Source: Limnoperna fortunei
Taxonomy: Eukaryota > Mollusca > Bivalvia > Mytilida > Modiolidae
NCBI GenBank assembly: GCA_944474755.1
Contig: OX104113.1
Span: 23,068,432-23,132,431 of the forward strand
Direction of reading: 5' to 3'
Length of the DNA: 64,000 bases
Positions 26,119 through 35,900 of this stretch are shown piece by piece. The notes beneath the pieces are model-generated. The model was given only the letters and a program-made list of their open reading frames with translations. It made no database searches and was not told the origin of the DNA. The first letter of the stretch is position 1. Each line of letters begins with the position of its first letter. The translations under genes and the position numbers were made by a program.

Positions 26119-26477
26119 GTGCTGAATTGAACATACTAAGTGCCAATTTGACAATGACTATTTATGTACCAGGTGCTGATTTGACCTGGTGCTGCTTTGA
26201 CCAAGAGCCGATCTGACTAGTATTCCTGCATTTTTATCTTTGTGTTCTTCTTCCAGTATGGAGTTAAACTCATTGTTGAGTATTTATGAACTCTCTACTC
26301 TGTAAAACAGGAGGCTTTCGATATTAAAAGTTCTAAAAAGTTAAGACTGTAAAGGGGTTGAAAATTCCTAAAGACAGACGCTGGGGCTTTAAAAACAAAC
26401 CTCGGGCTTGATGATTTTCTATGAAAAAAGCCCGTCGGACTCGATCTTTCTTCAACAAATAAAATGTTGTTTTTATT

Positions 26478-27586
26478 GTCTCGCCTGCGACGAAAGTCGC
26501 TGGAGGCGAGACATATGTATGGGAATCCGGCGGCGGCGTAAACACTTGACATCTTGCTTCATATCTTTGTAAGCCCAAGCCCTAGGTCCATCAAATTTGG
26601 TCCAGAGGTAGCTTATGATGAGTACTTGCCAGTCAGTCACCTGTCACCTGACCTTGACCTCAATTTCACGGTCCAGCGACTACGTTAAAGTTTTTGGGTT
26701 ACGACAGTTCCTCTGTAACTACGCATGGTAGGATGACAATATTTGGTTTATAGGTTGCTGATGACTAGTACATGACTGTCTGGTAGGTGTCACCTGACCT
26801 TGACCTCAATTTCACGGTCCAGCGACTACATTAAAGTTTTTGGGTTACGACAGTTCCTCTGTAACTACGCATGGTAGGATGACAATATTTGGTGTATAGG
26901 TTGCTGATGACTAGTACATGACTGTCTGGTAGGTGTCACCTGACCTTGACCTCAATTTCACGGTCCAGCGACTACGTTAAAGTTTTTGGGTTACGACAGT
27001 TCCTCTGTAACTACGCATGGTAGGATGACAATATTTGGTGTATAGGTTGCTGATGACTAGTACATGACTGTCTGGTAGGTGTCACCTGACCTTGACCTCA
27101 ATTTCACGGTCCAGCGACTACGTTAAAGTTTTTGGGTTATGACAGTTCCTCTGTAACTACACATGGTAGGATGACAATATTTGGTATATAGGTTGCTGAT
27201 GAATAGTACATGACTGTCTGGTAGGTGCCATTTGACCTAGACCTCAATTTCACGGTCCAGTGACTACGTTAAAGTTTTTAGGTTACTGCTGTTCCCCTGT
27301 AACCAAGCAGGGTAGGATGACAATATTTGGTATACAGGTTGCTGATGAATAGTAAATGATTGTCTGGTAGGTGTCACCTGACCTTAACCTCAATTTAATG
27401 GTTCAGCGACTTCGTTAAAGTTTTTGTATTAGGACAGTTCCTCTGTAACTATGCATAGTATGGTGACAATAATTGGTATACAGGCCGCTGCTCATAATTA
27501 ATGCTATTTACGTAATGCTTATGACGAAATTTATTTTCGTTACTGATGCGGAATTCAGGCGAGACGTTTTTCGTGTCCACACTTGT
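26478..27586 (+). mobile_element. Satellite-carrying non-autonomous element, copy B
   Basis: It has the same order of parts as copy A: GTCTCGCC hairpin, a short (CGG)n run at about 26527, about 5.7 units of the 146-bp repeat, the ACGAAA/TTTCGT hairpin, CAGGCGAGAC and the end TGTCCACACTTGT. It lies within the hAT-like remnant, after TTTTTATT. The last two units carry many substitutions, so the array has an older 3' end and a more uniform 5' part. Confidence 0.8.
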
Positions 27587-27754
27587 TTTCAATGTTTCTT
27601 AAAGTGTATACTGTCAAAATAGTCCTATAAATACTCATAAATCAAACTTAAGAAATGTCGTTGTTAAACTTTAACTTTACTGTTAAGAAAACAAAAAAAG
27701 GAAAGCGGATGACAAGTCATAATCATCGGAAGACCAAATGTGGTCAACAAATGA

Positions 27755-27934
27755 ATCTATTCCCCACAAAATAAAGACCTCAAATGTGAAAGAGACAAAG
27801 GGAAAAGGACAGTCTTACCATCATGGATGGACACGTTTCCCTGGGTTGAGTTCGATGAAAATGCCCAAGAAATGTATTGCAAATATTGTAGAAAATGCCC
27901 CCCACCTATCAGACAGAAAGGATGCCCTTACTAG
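27755..27934 (+). pseudogene. hAT-type zinc-finger fragment
   Basis: This frame is open between stops at 27752 and 27932. It encodes a basic lead followed by LPSWMDTFPWVEFDENAQEM, then YCKYCRKC. The W-x-x-TFPW-x-x-(Y/F)D stretch followed by a C-x-x-C pair is the start of the TTF/BED-like zinc finger found at the N-terminus of hAT-derived and ZNF862/ZMYM-like proteins, which are abundant in mollusc genomes. The frame is cut by a stop straight after the cysteines, and no catalytic DDE region follows. A longer frame at 27738-27980 overlaps it in another phase and is a shadow. It is a broken transposase piece, inferred from motif memory only. Confidence 0.55.
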
Positions 27935-27986
27935 GGTGACAAACAAATTACGAATTGATCCCCTTAAATCAATCCTTTAAGGGCTA

Positions 27987-28249
27987 ATATAAATAAACAA
28001 AAACAAAATAATAGAATGAAACTGTCTTTATTGTACAATAATATACATGATAATATACAATTTCATGTTTTCTTTTTGTGTCTTTGTGTTCTTTCTGCAA
28101 AACAATAATATGGTACACTTTAATTAAAACAAACATGACAAATCCAATTTCAAATCATTGACCGAATAATTTTTAGGGCTTGGTTAATTAATGTTGGGGC
28201 TTAGGGTTTCAAAATTAAAAAAAGCCCTGAGCTTAGACTTGCTCAAAAA
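27987..28249. other. 3' part of the hAT-like remnant, no gene
   Basis: AT-rich sequence between the zinc-finger fragment and the right terminal repeat. It contains GGGCTT/AAGCCC motifs (28176-28230) in inverted relation to the left end, and no coding signal. Confidence 0.5.
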
Positions 28250-28364
28250 AATTTTCAACCCCTGCTGTACATATTGACAAAGGTAGGTTCAAGTGGTGGT
28301 TGGATCAGTGCAGCATTAGACTGGAGCCATAGTCAGTACACTGGAGGAGTTTAGAGCCAGATTC

Positions 28365-28824
28365 ATCCTCAAAAGTCAGGGTTTCATGGACACATGTGGT
28401 CAACTTAGCTAGAAAATTCTCTGGCTAGAAGATTTTCATATGACGCCAAAACTTCAAAATATCAACCAATGAAAGAAGCAAGTGTTTGGCTGTAGAATAT
28501 GCAACTGTCATTCTTACTAATTCTTGAGGGAAATAAAACTTAACACAACTGATAGTAAATAAACAGTAATAACAAACTATTAACACTATTTTACAAAATA
28601 CACTGATTTTCACGTGGTCTATGCAACACATCCCTTTGGTTTATTTACAATTGACATCCAAGTATCCCCTGAAAAAGTCATGTGTGAAAGCAAGCTTTTG
28701 ATTGGCTACATGCATGTTAGATGTAGCCAATCAAAAGAGTGACTTCTAGCCTAGGAATTTCCAATTTAATTTTATCAGGGTTACATGGACACATGTGGAC
28801 ACATAAACCCTGACTTGTGAGGAT
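28365..28824. mobile_element. MITE, 460 bp, with inner palindrome
   Basis: The ends are inverted repeats: ATCCTCA-AAGTCAGGGTTT at 28365-28384 and its reverse complement at 28805-28824, with one mismatch, followed by related CACATGTGG motifs on both sides. There is no coding capacity. A perfect 17-bp hairpin lies inside. The size and structure are those of a miniature inverted-repeat transposable element; the superfamily is not determined. Confidence 0.7.
28695..28737. repeat. Perfect 17-bp palindrome with 9-base loop
   Basis: CTTTTGATTGGCTACAT and ATGTAGCCAATCAAAAG are exact reverse complements separated by GCATGTTAG. The stem includes ATTGGCTA, a CCAAT-box-like core in each arm. It sits inside the MITE. 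Confidence 0.9.
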
Positions 28825-29695
28825 GGGGCAGATTATGAAATTTAAAATGTTAATATCAGCAATGTTTCAATGAGTTCAAAATTAGGTGGAGTTTAACTAG
28901 ATTATGAAGCATTATACCCAGTGTAAAGATTATTGCATAAAACATGTGCTGCAGATATATGTTTCACTTTGGTGACACTAATTAAAAATTAAAAAAAAAA
29001 ATTAAAAGATAATTATGTTCAAGTGTACTATTAGAATTGATTGTTTTAATTATTAAACTGTTTGCTTGCCTGTTAAAGATCCAGTGTGTAATGATTCGAA
29101 TAATGGTATACATTTAACTTTTAAACAAAGATAACATGATTCTTATGTTTTAATAAATGTTTACATTTAGATGCTCATGTTATGATTTAATAGCCTTGAT
29201 TTCATTTTTAATCCTCAACCACATCTCTAACAAGATTACATCAACATATTGCATTATCACTATAGCTGTACATGTGTAAGTGATCAGGACCAAATATACT
29301 TTTTAGAGTATGTTGGGTTTTACCTAATTGATACTTTTGGCCAAATATACTTATTTCAACAAAAAAAAACACCCAAAAATATTAACTGTCATGTCTACCT
29401 GCATGATACTGCCACCTTTAAATTTAGATCAAGCAAAATTCTTGCAATAAGTTGTGGTAATACATTAATGGAGAACTTACTAGTATATGACAACTGCATA
29501 CACTGTTCAATGTTTTACCACAGTGATCGCTGATCCCCAAAGGAGTAAATCATTTATTGTTTTATTACATGTACATCCTGTAAGTATCTGCATTCTGGAT
29601 TGGCTGATTAATATCATGGTGACACCACATTTTCTATAGATTGTAAGTAAATATTATAAGCAGTCAGTAGGTACATGTAATTATAAGACTTTAAC
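28825..29695. other. AT-rich intergenic DNA
   Basis: I see no gene, hairpin or repeat of note. The 94-codon plus frame at 29249-29533 has no recognisable domain and is judged a chance frame. Confidence 0.5.
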
Positions 29696-29699
29696 ATGG

Positions 29700-30710
29700 G
29701 ACCAATTGATAAATAATTTTAAAAAGCTTCTGTAATACTGGTTAACCAATTGAAACAAAACTTGGTGGCAATATTGTTTGGATAGTCCTCTATAAACTTA
29801 GTTTTTTCTTTTGCCAATCCGAAATTCAATATGGCCACAGCATGACTACATACTAGTAGGAGTCCTTAAGACTCTAAGATAAAAAATTCAAAAAGGATTC
29901 TCCTCTGAAACCAGTCAACCCATTGAAAAAAAACCTTTTACCAGTATTCAAGGGATAGTCCTCTATAAAATATAGGGAATTTATGCCCATGAAATTTAAA
30001 ATGACAACCACATACTATTAGACTTAATTCATCATAGGGCCCCTATGAGAAATCGTTTAAATTCTGAAGTTAGTTAACCAATCAAAACAAAATTTATTGC
30101 CTTGTTTTTATTGGATCGGATGGTCCTAGTTTTAGTTTTTTATTTTGCCAATCTGAAATTCATAATGGCCAGCACTGCAGGACAGGTAGTTTAATAAAAG
30201 ATCCTATATGTAATAGTATAAAAAAACTTCTTCTTTTATATTGCTCAACAAATCAAAACAAAATTTATCACCAGTATTTATTAGATCTATAAGGTTTATG
30301 GTTTTTTTGCAAATTGGAAATTAAAAAATGTCCATCACCCCTGGACTTAGTTTAACACAGGACCCTATGGCAAAAATTTAAAAAGGTTTCGCTGAAACCA
30401 GTAACCCATGGAGAGAAAACTGTTCAAAATTTGTTTGATGCCAATAGGACAGTAAAAATAGACTCCATTACAGACTAAGTTTAACAAATTTTTATAGGAA
30501 GAATTTTCAAATGCCATCTTTTCTAAAAGTGCAAAGCTGATAAAGCCATATTAATTTTATGTGAAATTGATGTCAAAAATGGCTTCATTGGAAGGTCTTT
30601 ACAAAGATACTGATATTAATGGCAGTAGAAAATAAAATACATGTATTTCAGGACTTAGCCAAAATCAGTTGAGTGATACAGGGTATTGAGAGCCTCTGGT
30701 TTTTTTATGA
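29700..30710 (+). mobile_element. GAGCCTCT-family repeat, copy 1 (degenerate)
   Basis: It contains several diverged internal units, each with landmarks such as AACCAATTGAAACAAAACTT, GGATGGTCCTCT, AAATGGCCAC and ACCCTATGGG. It ends with GAGTGATACAGGGTATTGAG followed by AGCCTCTGGTTT. The same landmarks and end occur at 31071-31817, and in reverse at 56240-57722. It is non-coding. The class of element is not known to me beyond its being dispersed. Confidence 0.65.
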
Positions 30711-31070
30711 AGATGACTTTACATCTTCATATAACAGTTACAGAATGATGAGATCTCTTCTCTGGTTAAATTTTGTAAAGCTGTGTCAAATATTTCACAC
30801 CTGAGTGAACTTAGCAAAAGTAGAGTATTTACTTAAGTGTAAGCAGGACATTCGTGTCAACAATTTTTTTTTTGTTTATAATTTTGTAATGATTTTCATC
30901 AAAAGCCAAAAGAGAAATAATTATAAAATCATTCATATTTCTTCATAGATTTTTCGTGAAAAAAAAAAAAACTTGAAAAAAACCAAGAGAATCCTGTTTC
31001 CTCTTAAATTTGTCATTGCTCATACACAATAATCTCAATATAAGTCAATTTAAGATGAACTATTTTTTGC

Positions 31071-31817
31071 TTTTTATCTCATCTAACCCAAATGGTCAGG
31101 TGAGCTATTGTTATCACTTTGCGTCCATTGTCGTTGTCGTCCGTGTCGGCGCCTGTAAACTTTTTACATTTATAATCTTCTGGAAACAAAACTTACTAGC
31201 AATATTGTTTGGATGCTCCTCTATAAAGTTTGTGTTTTTTATGCAAAATGGAAAATCAAAATGGCCGCCACTGCAAGACTTACTAGTAGTTTAACATAGG
31301 ACCCTTTGGGAAAATTTTTTAAATGGCTTCCTCTCTTAAACCCGTTAACCAATTGAAACAAAACTTACTAGCAATATTGTTTGGATGGTCATCTTTGAAG
31401 TTTATGTTTTTTATGCCAATAGAAAAATGAAAATGGCCACCACAGCATTACATAGATTAACAGTGGACCCTATGGGAAAAAGTTTTAAAAGGTTTCTTCT
31501 CTGAAACCAATTAACCAATGAAATATATTTTGGATGGTCTTCTTTAGAGTTTATGTTTTTTATTGCCAATTGGAAATTCAAAATGCCATCACCGCAGGAC
31601 TTAGTTTAACATATGACCCTATGGGCAAATTTAAAAAAAAATCTTCTCTATAAAACCGGTTAACTAATGGAAACAAAACTTTTTAGCAATATTGTTTGGA
31701 TGGTCCTCTTTAATGTGTATAGAAAATTACAGGACTAAGTTTAACATCAGGGAAATGCCATCTTCATTGCCTATAAAATCAGGTGAGTGATACAGGCTCT
31801 AAGGAGCCTCTGGTTTG
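31071..31817 (+). mobile_element. GAGCCTCT-family repeat, copy 2
   Basis: It starts with TATCTCATCTAACCCAAATG and GGTCAGGTGAGCTATTGTTA, then GTCGTTGTCGTCCGTG. Internal units of about 150-170 bases follow (AACCCGTTAACC, AATATTGTTTGGATGGTC, GACCCTATGGG). It ends GGTGAGTGATACAGGCTCTA followed by AGGAGCCTCTGGTTT. The GGTGAGC(T/G)AT start and GGTGAGTGAT end are direct copies, and AGGCTC/GAGCCT forms a terminal hairpin. Confidence 0.75.
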
Positions 31818-31924
31818 TTTTTAAACATGTCCTTACATGTACATGTATAATAGTATATGTAATGTACTAGCAGCAATCATTTGAAAACCTTTAGTTTGAA
31901 CTTGGTAAAAAATCCTTAATTCAC

Positions 31925-32185
31925 AGCCTTATGGTAGAGTGGTTTAAATTTAGGTCAATTATCTACTATTGATAATGTGCCTGTGACAACACTGGGTTTG
32001 TAAGTTTGAGCATGAGGTGAGACAAGATATGCTATATCTCATTTAATGAGTACTGACAGTTTTTATGCAGATCTGTGGTTTCCACCAGGTCCTTAGCTTT
32101 TTCCCCCAACATAAGATTGAAATGCCACAATAAAGCTGAAAAATAGATGAAAGTGGCATATAAACTTATTCAAACACTCACTGTA
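31925..32185 (+). mobile_element. Old tRNA-headed SINE copy
   Basis: It aligns by eye with the intact SINE at 41943: an A-box-like GGTAGAGTGG start, CTACTATTGAT, CCTGTGACAACACTG, then the tail with CCCCCAACATAA, GCTGAAAAAT and GAAAGTGGCATATAAA, ending in CATTCAAAC-like sequence. It is heavily diverged and part of the B box is lost. Confidence 0.6.
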
Positions 32186-32605
32186 CTAAGCATTTCTGTA
32201 AAATATGGAGTCAGAGTAAGTACGATAATTTTTTTTAGTTTTTGTAGCTTATGACATATACTGATATATAAATATCTAAACAAACCAATAGATAATGTCC
32301 CTAGTGTACCTTATAAAATAATCTATAGACACCAGCTTACATGCATGTATTGATACAAATAAAGACGACTGATTTTGAATTGCTTTAAAGACGTAAACAT
32401 GTTCTCATTGTATTCATTATATTTATTTAACATATCGTAAAGAATATATGTGGTGTCAGCTGGTCATTTATAATGTGGCCATCTTTTGTTTTATTTACTT
32501 ATACATACTAGTATGTACTAGTACATATTGAATTTGTTCTCACTGTGCTCGTCTTTTTTGTTAAAAGGTTAAAGTGTTAATAAGTGGAACACAGATCATG
32601 TATAT
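32186..32605 (+). promoter_or_regulatory. Upstream region and 5' leader of ENTPD6-like gene
   Basis: No TATA box or CpG-rich stretch stands out. An in-frame stop (TAA, 32570-32572) precedes the chosen ATG. TTTTTTGTTAAAAG ending at 32567 could be a splice acceptor joining an upstream non-coding exon, so the true promoter may lie further left. This is inference only. Confidence 0.25.
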
Positions 32606-32966
32606 ATGGCAGAAGCAGACTGTAACAAAATGTTGAGATCACCATCAAGCCTCATCTTAAACAGAACAAAGACATGTAGTATGTATGAGGTTAGAGGGAG
32701 GCTTGTTGGCCTGTTAGCTGTAATAGCTGTTTTTGTAGTTATAATACCATACATAATACCTTCATCACATGACACCAGTCAAGTGGTTGAGCTAAAACCC
32801 AACACTGAACAGATAGTAGCAACAGATAGAAAACTAGAGACATTTAAAGCTCAGCGAGTGGAAATTGATATACCCCAAGGAATAAGAACGGACATTTATG
32901 CTGTAGTGTTTGATGCTGGAAGTACAGGGTCAAGAGTTCATGTTTATCAATTTAAATCTGGAAATG
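32606..32966 (+). CDS. ENTPD6: ENTPD6-like exon 1: signal anchor and apyrase region 1
   Basis: This exon encodes residues 1-120 and the first base of codon 121. The ATG is the first one in frame after the stop at 32570. An ATG at 32599 is in another frame and would overlap it. Residues 33-51 are hydrophobic and flanked by Arg30/Arg32, suggesting a type II anchor with a short cytosolic tail. A stem of about 45 residues leads to YAVVFDAGSTGSRVHVYQF, the first phosphate-binding loop. The donor is GTGAGT. Confidence 0.92.
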
Positions 32967-35900
32967 GTGAGTAGAGTACTGCATTCTGAGTACACGTATG
33001 TTGTTGTAAACTTAGAATATACAAATGTATTAAGACCTATTATATAGCACAAAATTACAGGATTACAACCCACTGGTTGAAAAAGAACATTTAAAATTGC
33101 TGAAAAGAAACAAATTTTAGTAGTATTAGATCACTGGTGTAAGGAAACAAGCAGTTATTGAAGTAAAAAACAGAAAATGCTGATTACTACATGTATTTAG
33201 TAATTAATTATTTACATCTATATATCACATTACTACTAGTTCATTACATATTGGCAGATTAATACATTGATTGAATGCCACTTACACCAATGTTTCAGCT
33301 ATATTAGGATTTCCAGTTTTTTCGGGGAGGAAACCTCAGCACCTGATTTAAAATCCAACCTATAGCAGATATTACTTCCAATCATTGTGAATTAGATTTA
33401 GAGGTACTAGTAAGCAAACTCTGCACATAGCATGGATCAAACTCAGTGTTGACACACTATTGGTCAGAGGTAGAAGATTAACTACATGTATCCTAAGAAC
33501 TTGTCCACTGAGGCCCATTGCCACTTTGATGGAATCTTTTATAATCCTTTATACATTAGGATTACATATAGTTAAACCTCTTGTATACAGTAATGGTTTT
33601 AAATTCTGTTTGGAATTATTTGATTTCAACATTTACATTAAGAAGCCCATAGATCAGTAGAAATAAGCACTGCTGTCTTTATTCTGTTTTATTTAGGAAG
33701 GAGTTTTTTGTATTTTGTTTCTCATTTCCATTTTTATTTTTGTTTGTTTGTTTTAATGGCGTTTTAACGCCACTTTCAGCAATTTTTCAGCTATTTCATG
33801 GCGTCCAGTTTTTATTGGGGGAGGAATCCTTAGTACCTGGAGAGAACCCCCGACCTGCGGAAGGAAAACTGGCAATCCTTGTCAATTAAGATTGAAGTCG
33901 AGTACAGCCTGCCTGCAGTGAGAATCGAACCCGCAATCTCAGTGTTGACAGACCACGTGATCAATAGTAGACAAACTACCTTGACCACTCGGCCACCGAG
34001 GCCCCCATTTCCATTTTGAAAAATAATTTGTTAAAAAAAAGGCATTAAATTATCACTTACATTGATAAGTGCTCTGATGTAATTAGTACATAGAGAGCTT
34101 GCAGACGACAGTTGGGTCAGTGCATGGTAATGAAACTGGTACCTTGCACACTTTCTCACAGCACAGAGCAATGTATTAAGCAATAAGGTACAATGTAGTA
34201 GAACTAGGTCGGGTCACCTTGGAGTTAGAATAATATGATGGTGTAAGGCAAACATTTATAAATAAGGACCTTTACATTAAAAATATGTTGGCTACTATTC
34301 ATAGCACAAATTTTATTCTTATTTTGATACATGTATGATAGAAAAATTGCTCATTTGCATACAAGTGTAGCCAAGTGACTATTTTTTATTAACTTTATAA
34401 AAAAAAAATTAATTATTTTGTTCTTTTGATCATGAAGTTAAGGTATTATAAACAAATAGTACTTTCATCTTTTGATAAACCTTTACATATACTAGAAGTA
34501 CATATAATGATAACACAATAAATACACTGGTAGTCTTTAATTCAAATAATTCAAAAATTCTTACATTTGTTAGCTACATGTACTACATGTATAAGTAACT
34601 TTGAAGCATTGTTATCAATTTTATTACCAAAATATTGTGTTAAAGTATAATGTGATCTACTGCTCAGGTACTTAAAGTATCAAGCACAATGTTATTGAAA
34701 TATAAATAAATCCTGTGAATGACGTCATATGGCCTATTTGTTACATATGGTGCACCAATAAACAACACAAGAAAATCATTGTAATAAATCAATTGTCTCA
34801 TTAAACTGTCAGAGCTAAAATTGTTGTTAGATCTATATATCTGTCAATTCTAAAAGGAAAAAAAAAACATTTCAGCAAAGTTAAAGGTTAATTGGGCAAT
34901 ATCAATCAATTTTGCTTTGTTTTTCAAAACGTGTCAAAGAAACTTGTACATATGCATATACATGTAATATGGGCTAATCCACATAATACAAAAGTATTTA
35001 AAAGAAACATTATTATTTTATACAGGAACATAATTGGGAGTGTGTGAGTGTGGGTTTTTTTTTTGGGGGGGGGGGGTTGTAATGAGTATTAATTGAGTCA
35101 TTATTTCAAAGTTGCACATAAATAATATTTCTTTTTGTTAAAATATATATTATACTTTATTGAAAAGATTATGTCATCATCATGATCACCATACAGTGTT
35201 TTGAGAGACAATTCCAAGACAGTCGGTCATGTTAGCCGTTGTATTTATCCATTCTGTGTTTTTCCATGTTTTTTGTTGACTTGTTCTGTCTTTAAGTGAA
35301 GTGTAAGGTTTGTATTTGTATATCTAGTCTTTGTATATTTTTTCCTTTTTTTTTTCGTGCAAGATCAAGGGTAGAAGTGTATTGTGGATTTTATAGCACA
35401 GAAATCACACTGGATTATTATTATACATAGTAAAAAAAAAACTGTATAATGACTTAGCCAGGTAAATAAATTATGTAATGCCACATTAAATATTAGAATA
35501 CATGTTATATATTCAGACTTGCTTTTATGCATGTTCTATTTGTACATTGATAAAAATTAAACTTTTAACATGTAATTTACAGGTCCTTTGAAGCTTGTCA
35601 AAGAGTTATTCAAAGAAGTCAAGCCTGGTCTGTCAAATTATGCTGACAATCCCAAGAAGGTACGTACATGTGAAAATAAATTTATATTCTTATATTTTTA
35701 TTTTTTGATGGTAACACCACTTTTAGAAATCTTTCAGCTATATCATTAAGTCTAGTTGAAATTGTAGGAGGAAGCACGTGTACTCGGTGAAAATCCCTGA
35801 CCTTGGCAGGAAAGTAGCAATGCTTTAAGTTAAGGTTGAAGCGTAGCACAGCAACCCCACAGTAAGGCTTAAACCTGAACCTCAGACTGGTGCCTATCCA

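Larger units (their letters stand above)
20431..26221. mobile_element. Large composite element bounded by inverted arrays of a short motif
   Basis: At the left end (20431-20535) five copies of a motif like GTCAAATCGGCACCTGGTA occur about 27 bases apart, with variants such as TTCAATTCAGCACC and GTCAGTTCGGCACC. At the right end (26119-26218) five copies of the same motif appear in the opposite orientation, for example GGTGCTGAATTGA and GGTGCTGATTTGAC. Inverted clusters of one short motif at both ends are typical of transposase-binding subterminal repeats of DNA transposons. The interior holds other elements listed separately and no transposase frame, so this is a non-autonomous or decayed copy. 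Exact ends and target duplications could not be fixed. Two independent solo repeats are an alternative. Confidence 0.5.
26353..28263 (+). mobile_element. hAT-like element remnant interrupted by copy B
   Basis: AGGGGTTGAAAATT at 26353-26366 is matched by its reverse complement at 28250-28263. Inside these, both ends carry GGGCTTT-type motifs in inverted orientation. The interior holds a zinc-finger remnant (27755-27934), and the 146-bp-repeat element copy B is inserted at 26478-27586. A (C)AGGGG start and a zinc finger of this kind fit a decayed hAT transposon. I could not see a clean target duplication: CTGTA occurs near both ends but is out of register. Confidence 0.6.

Noticed and set aside
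33460..33660. 66-codon plus frame in intron 1
   Set aside because: It overlaps an old SINE and has no similarity or splice support.
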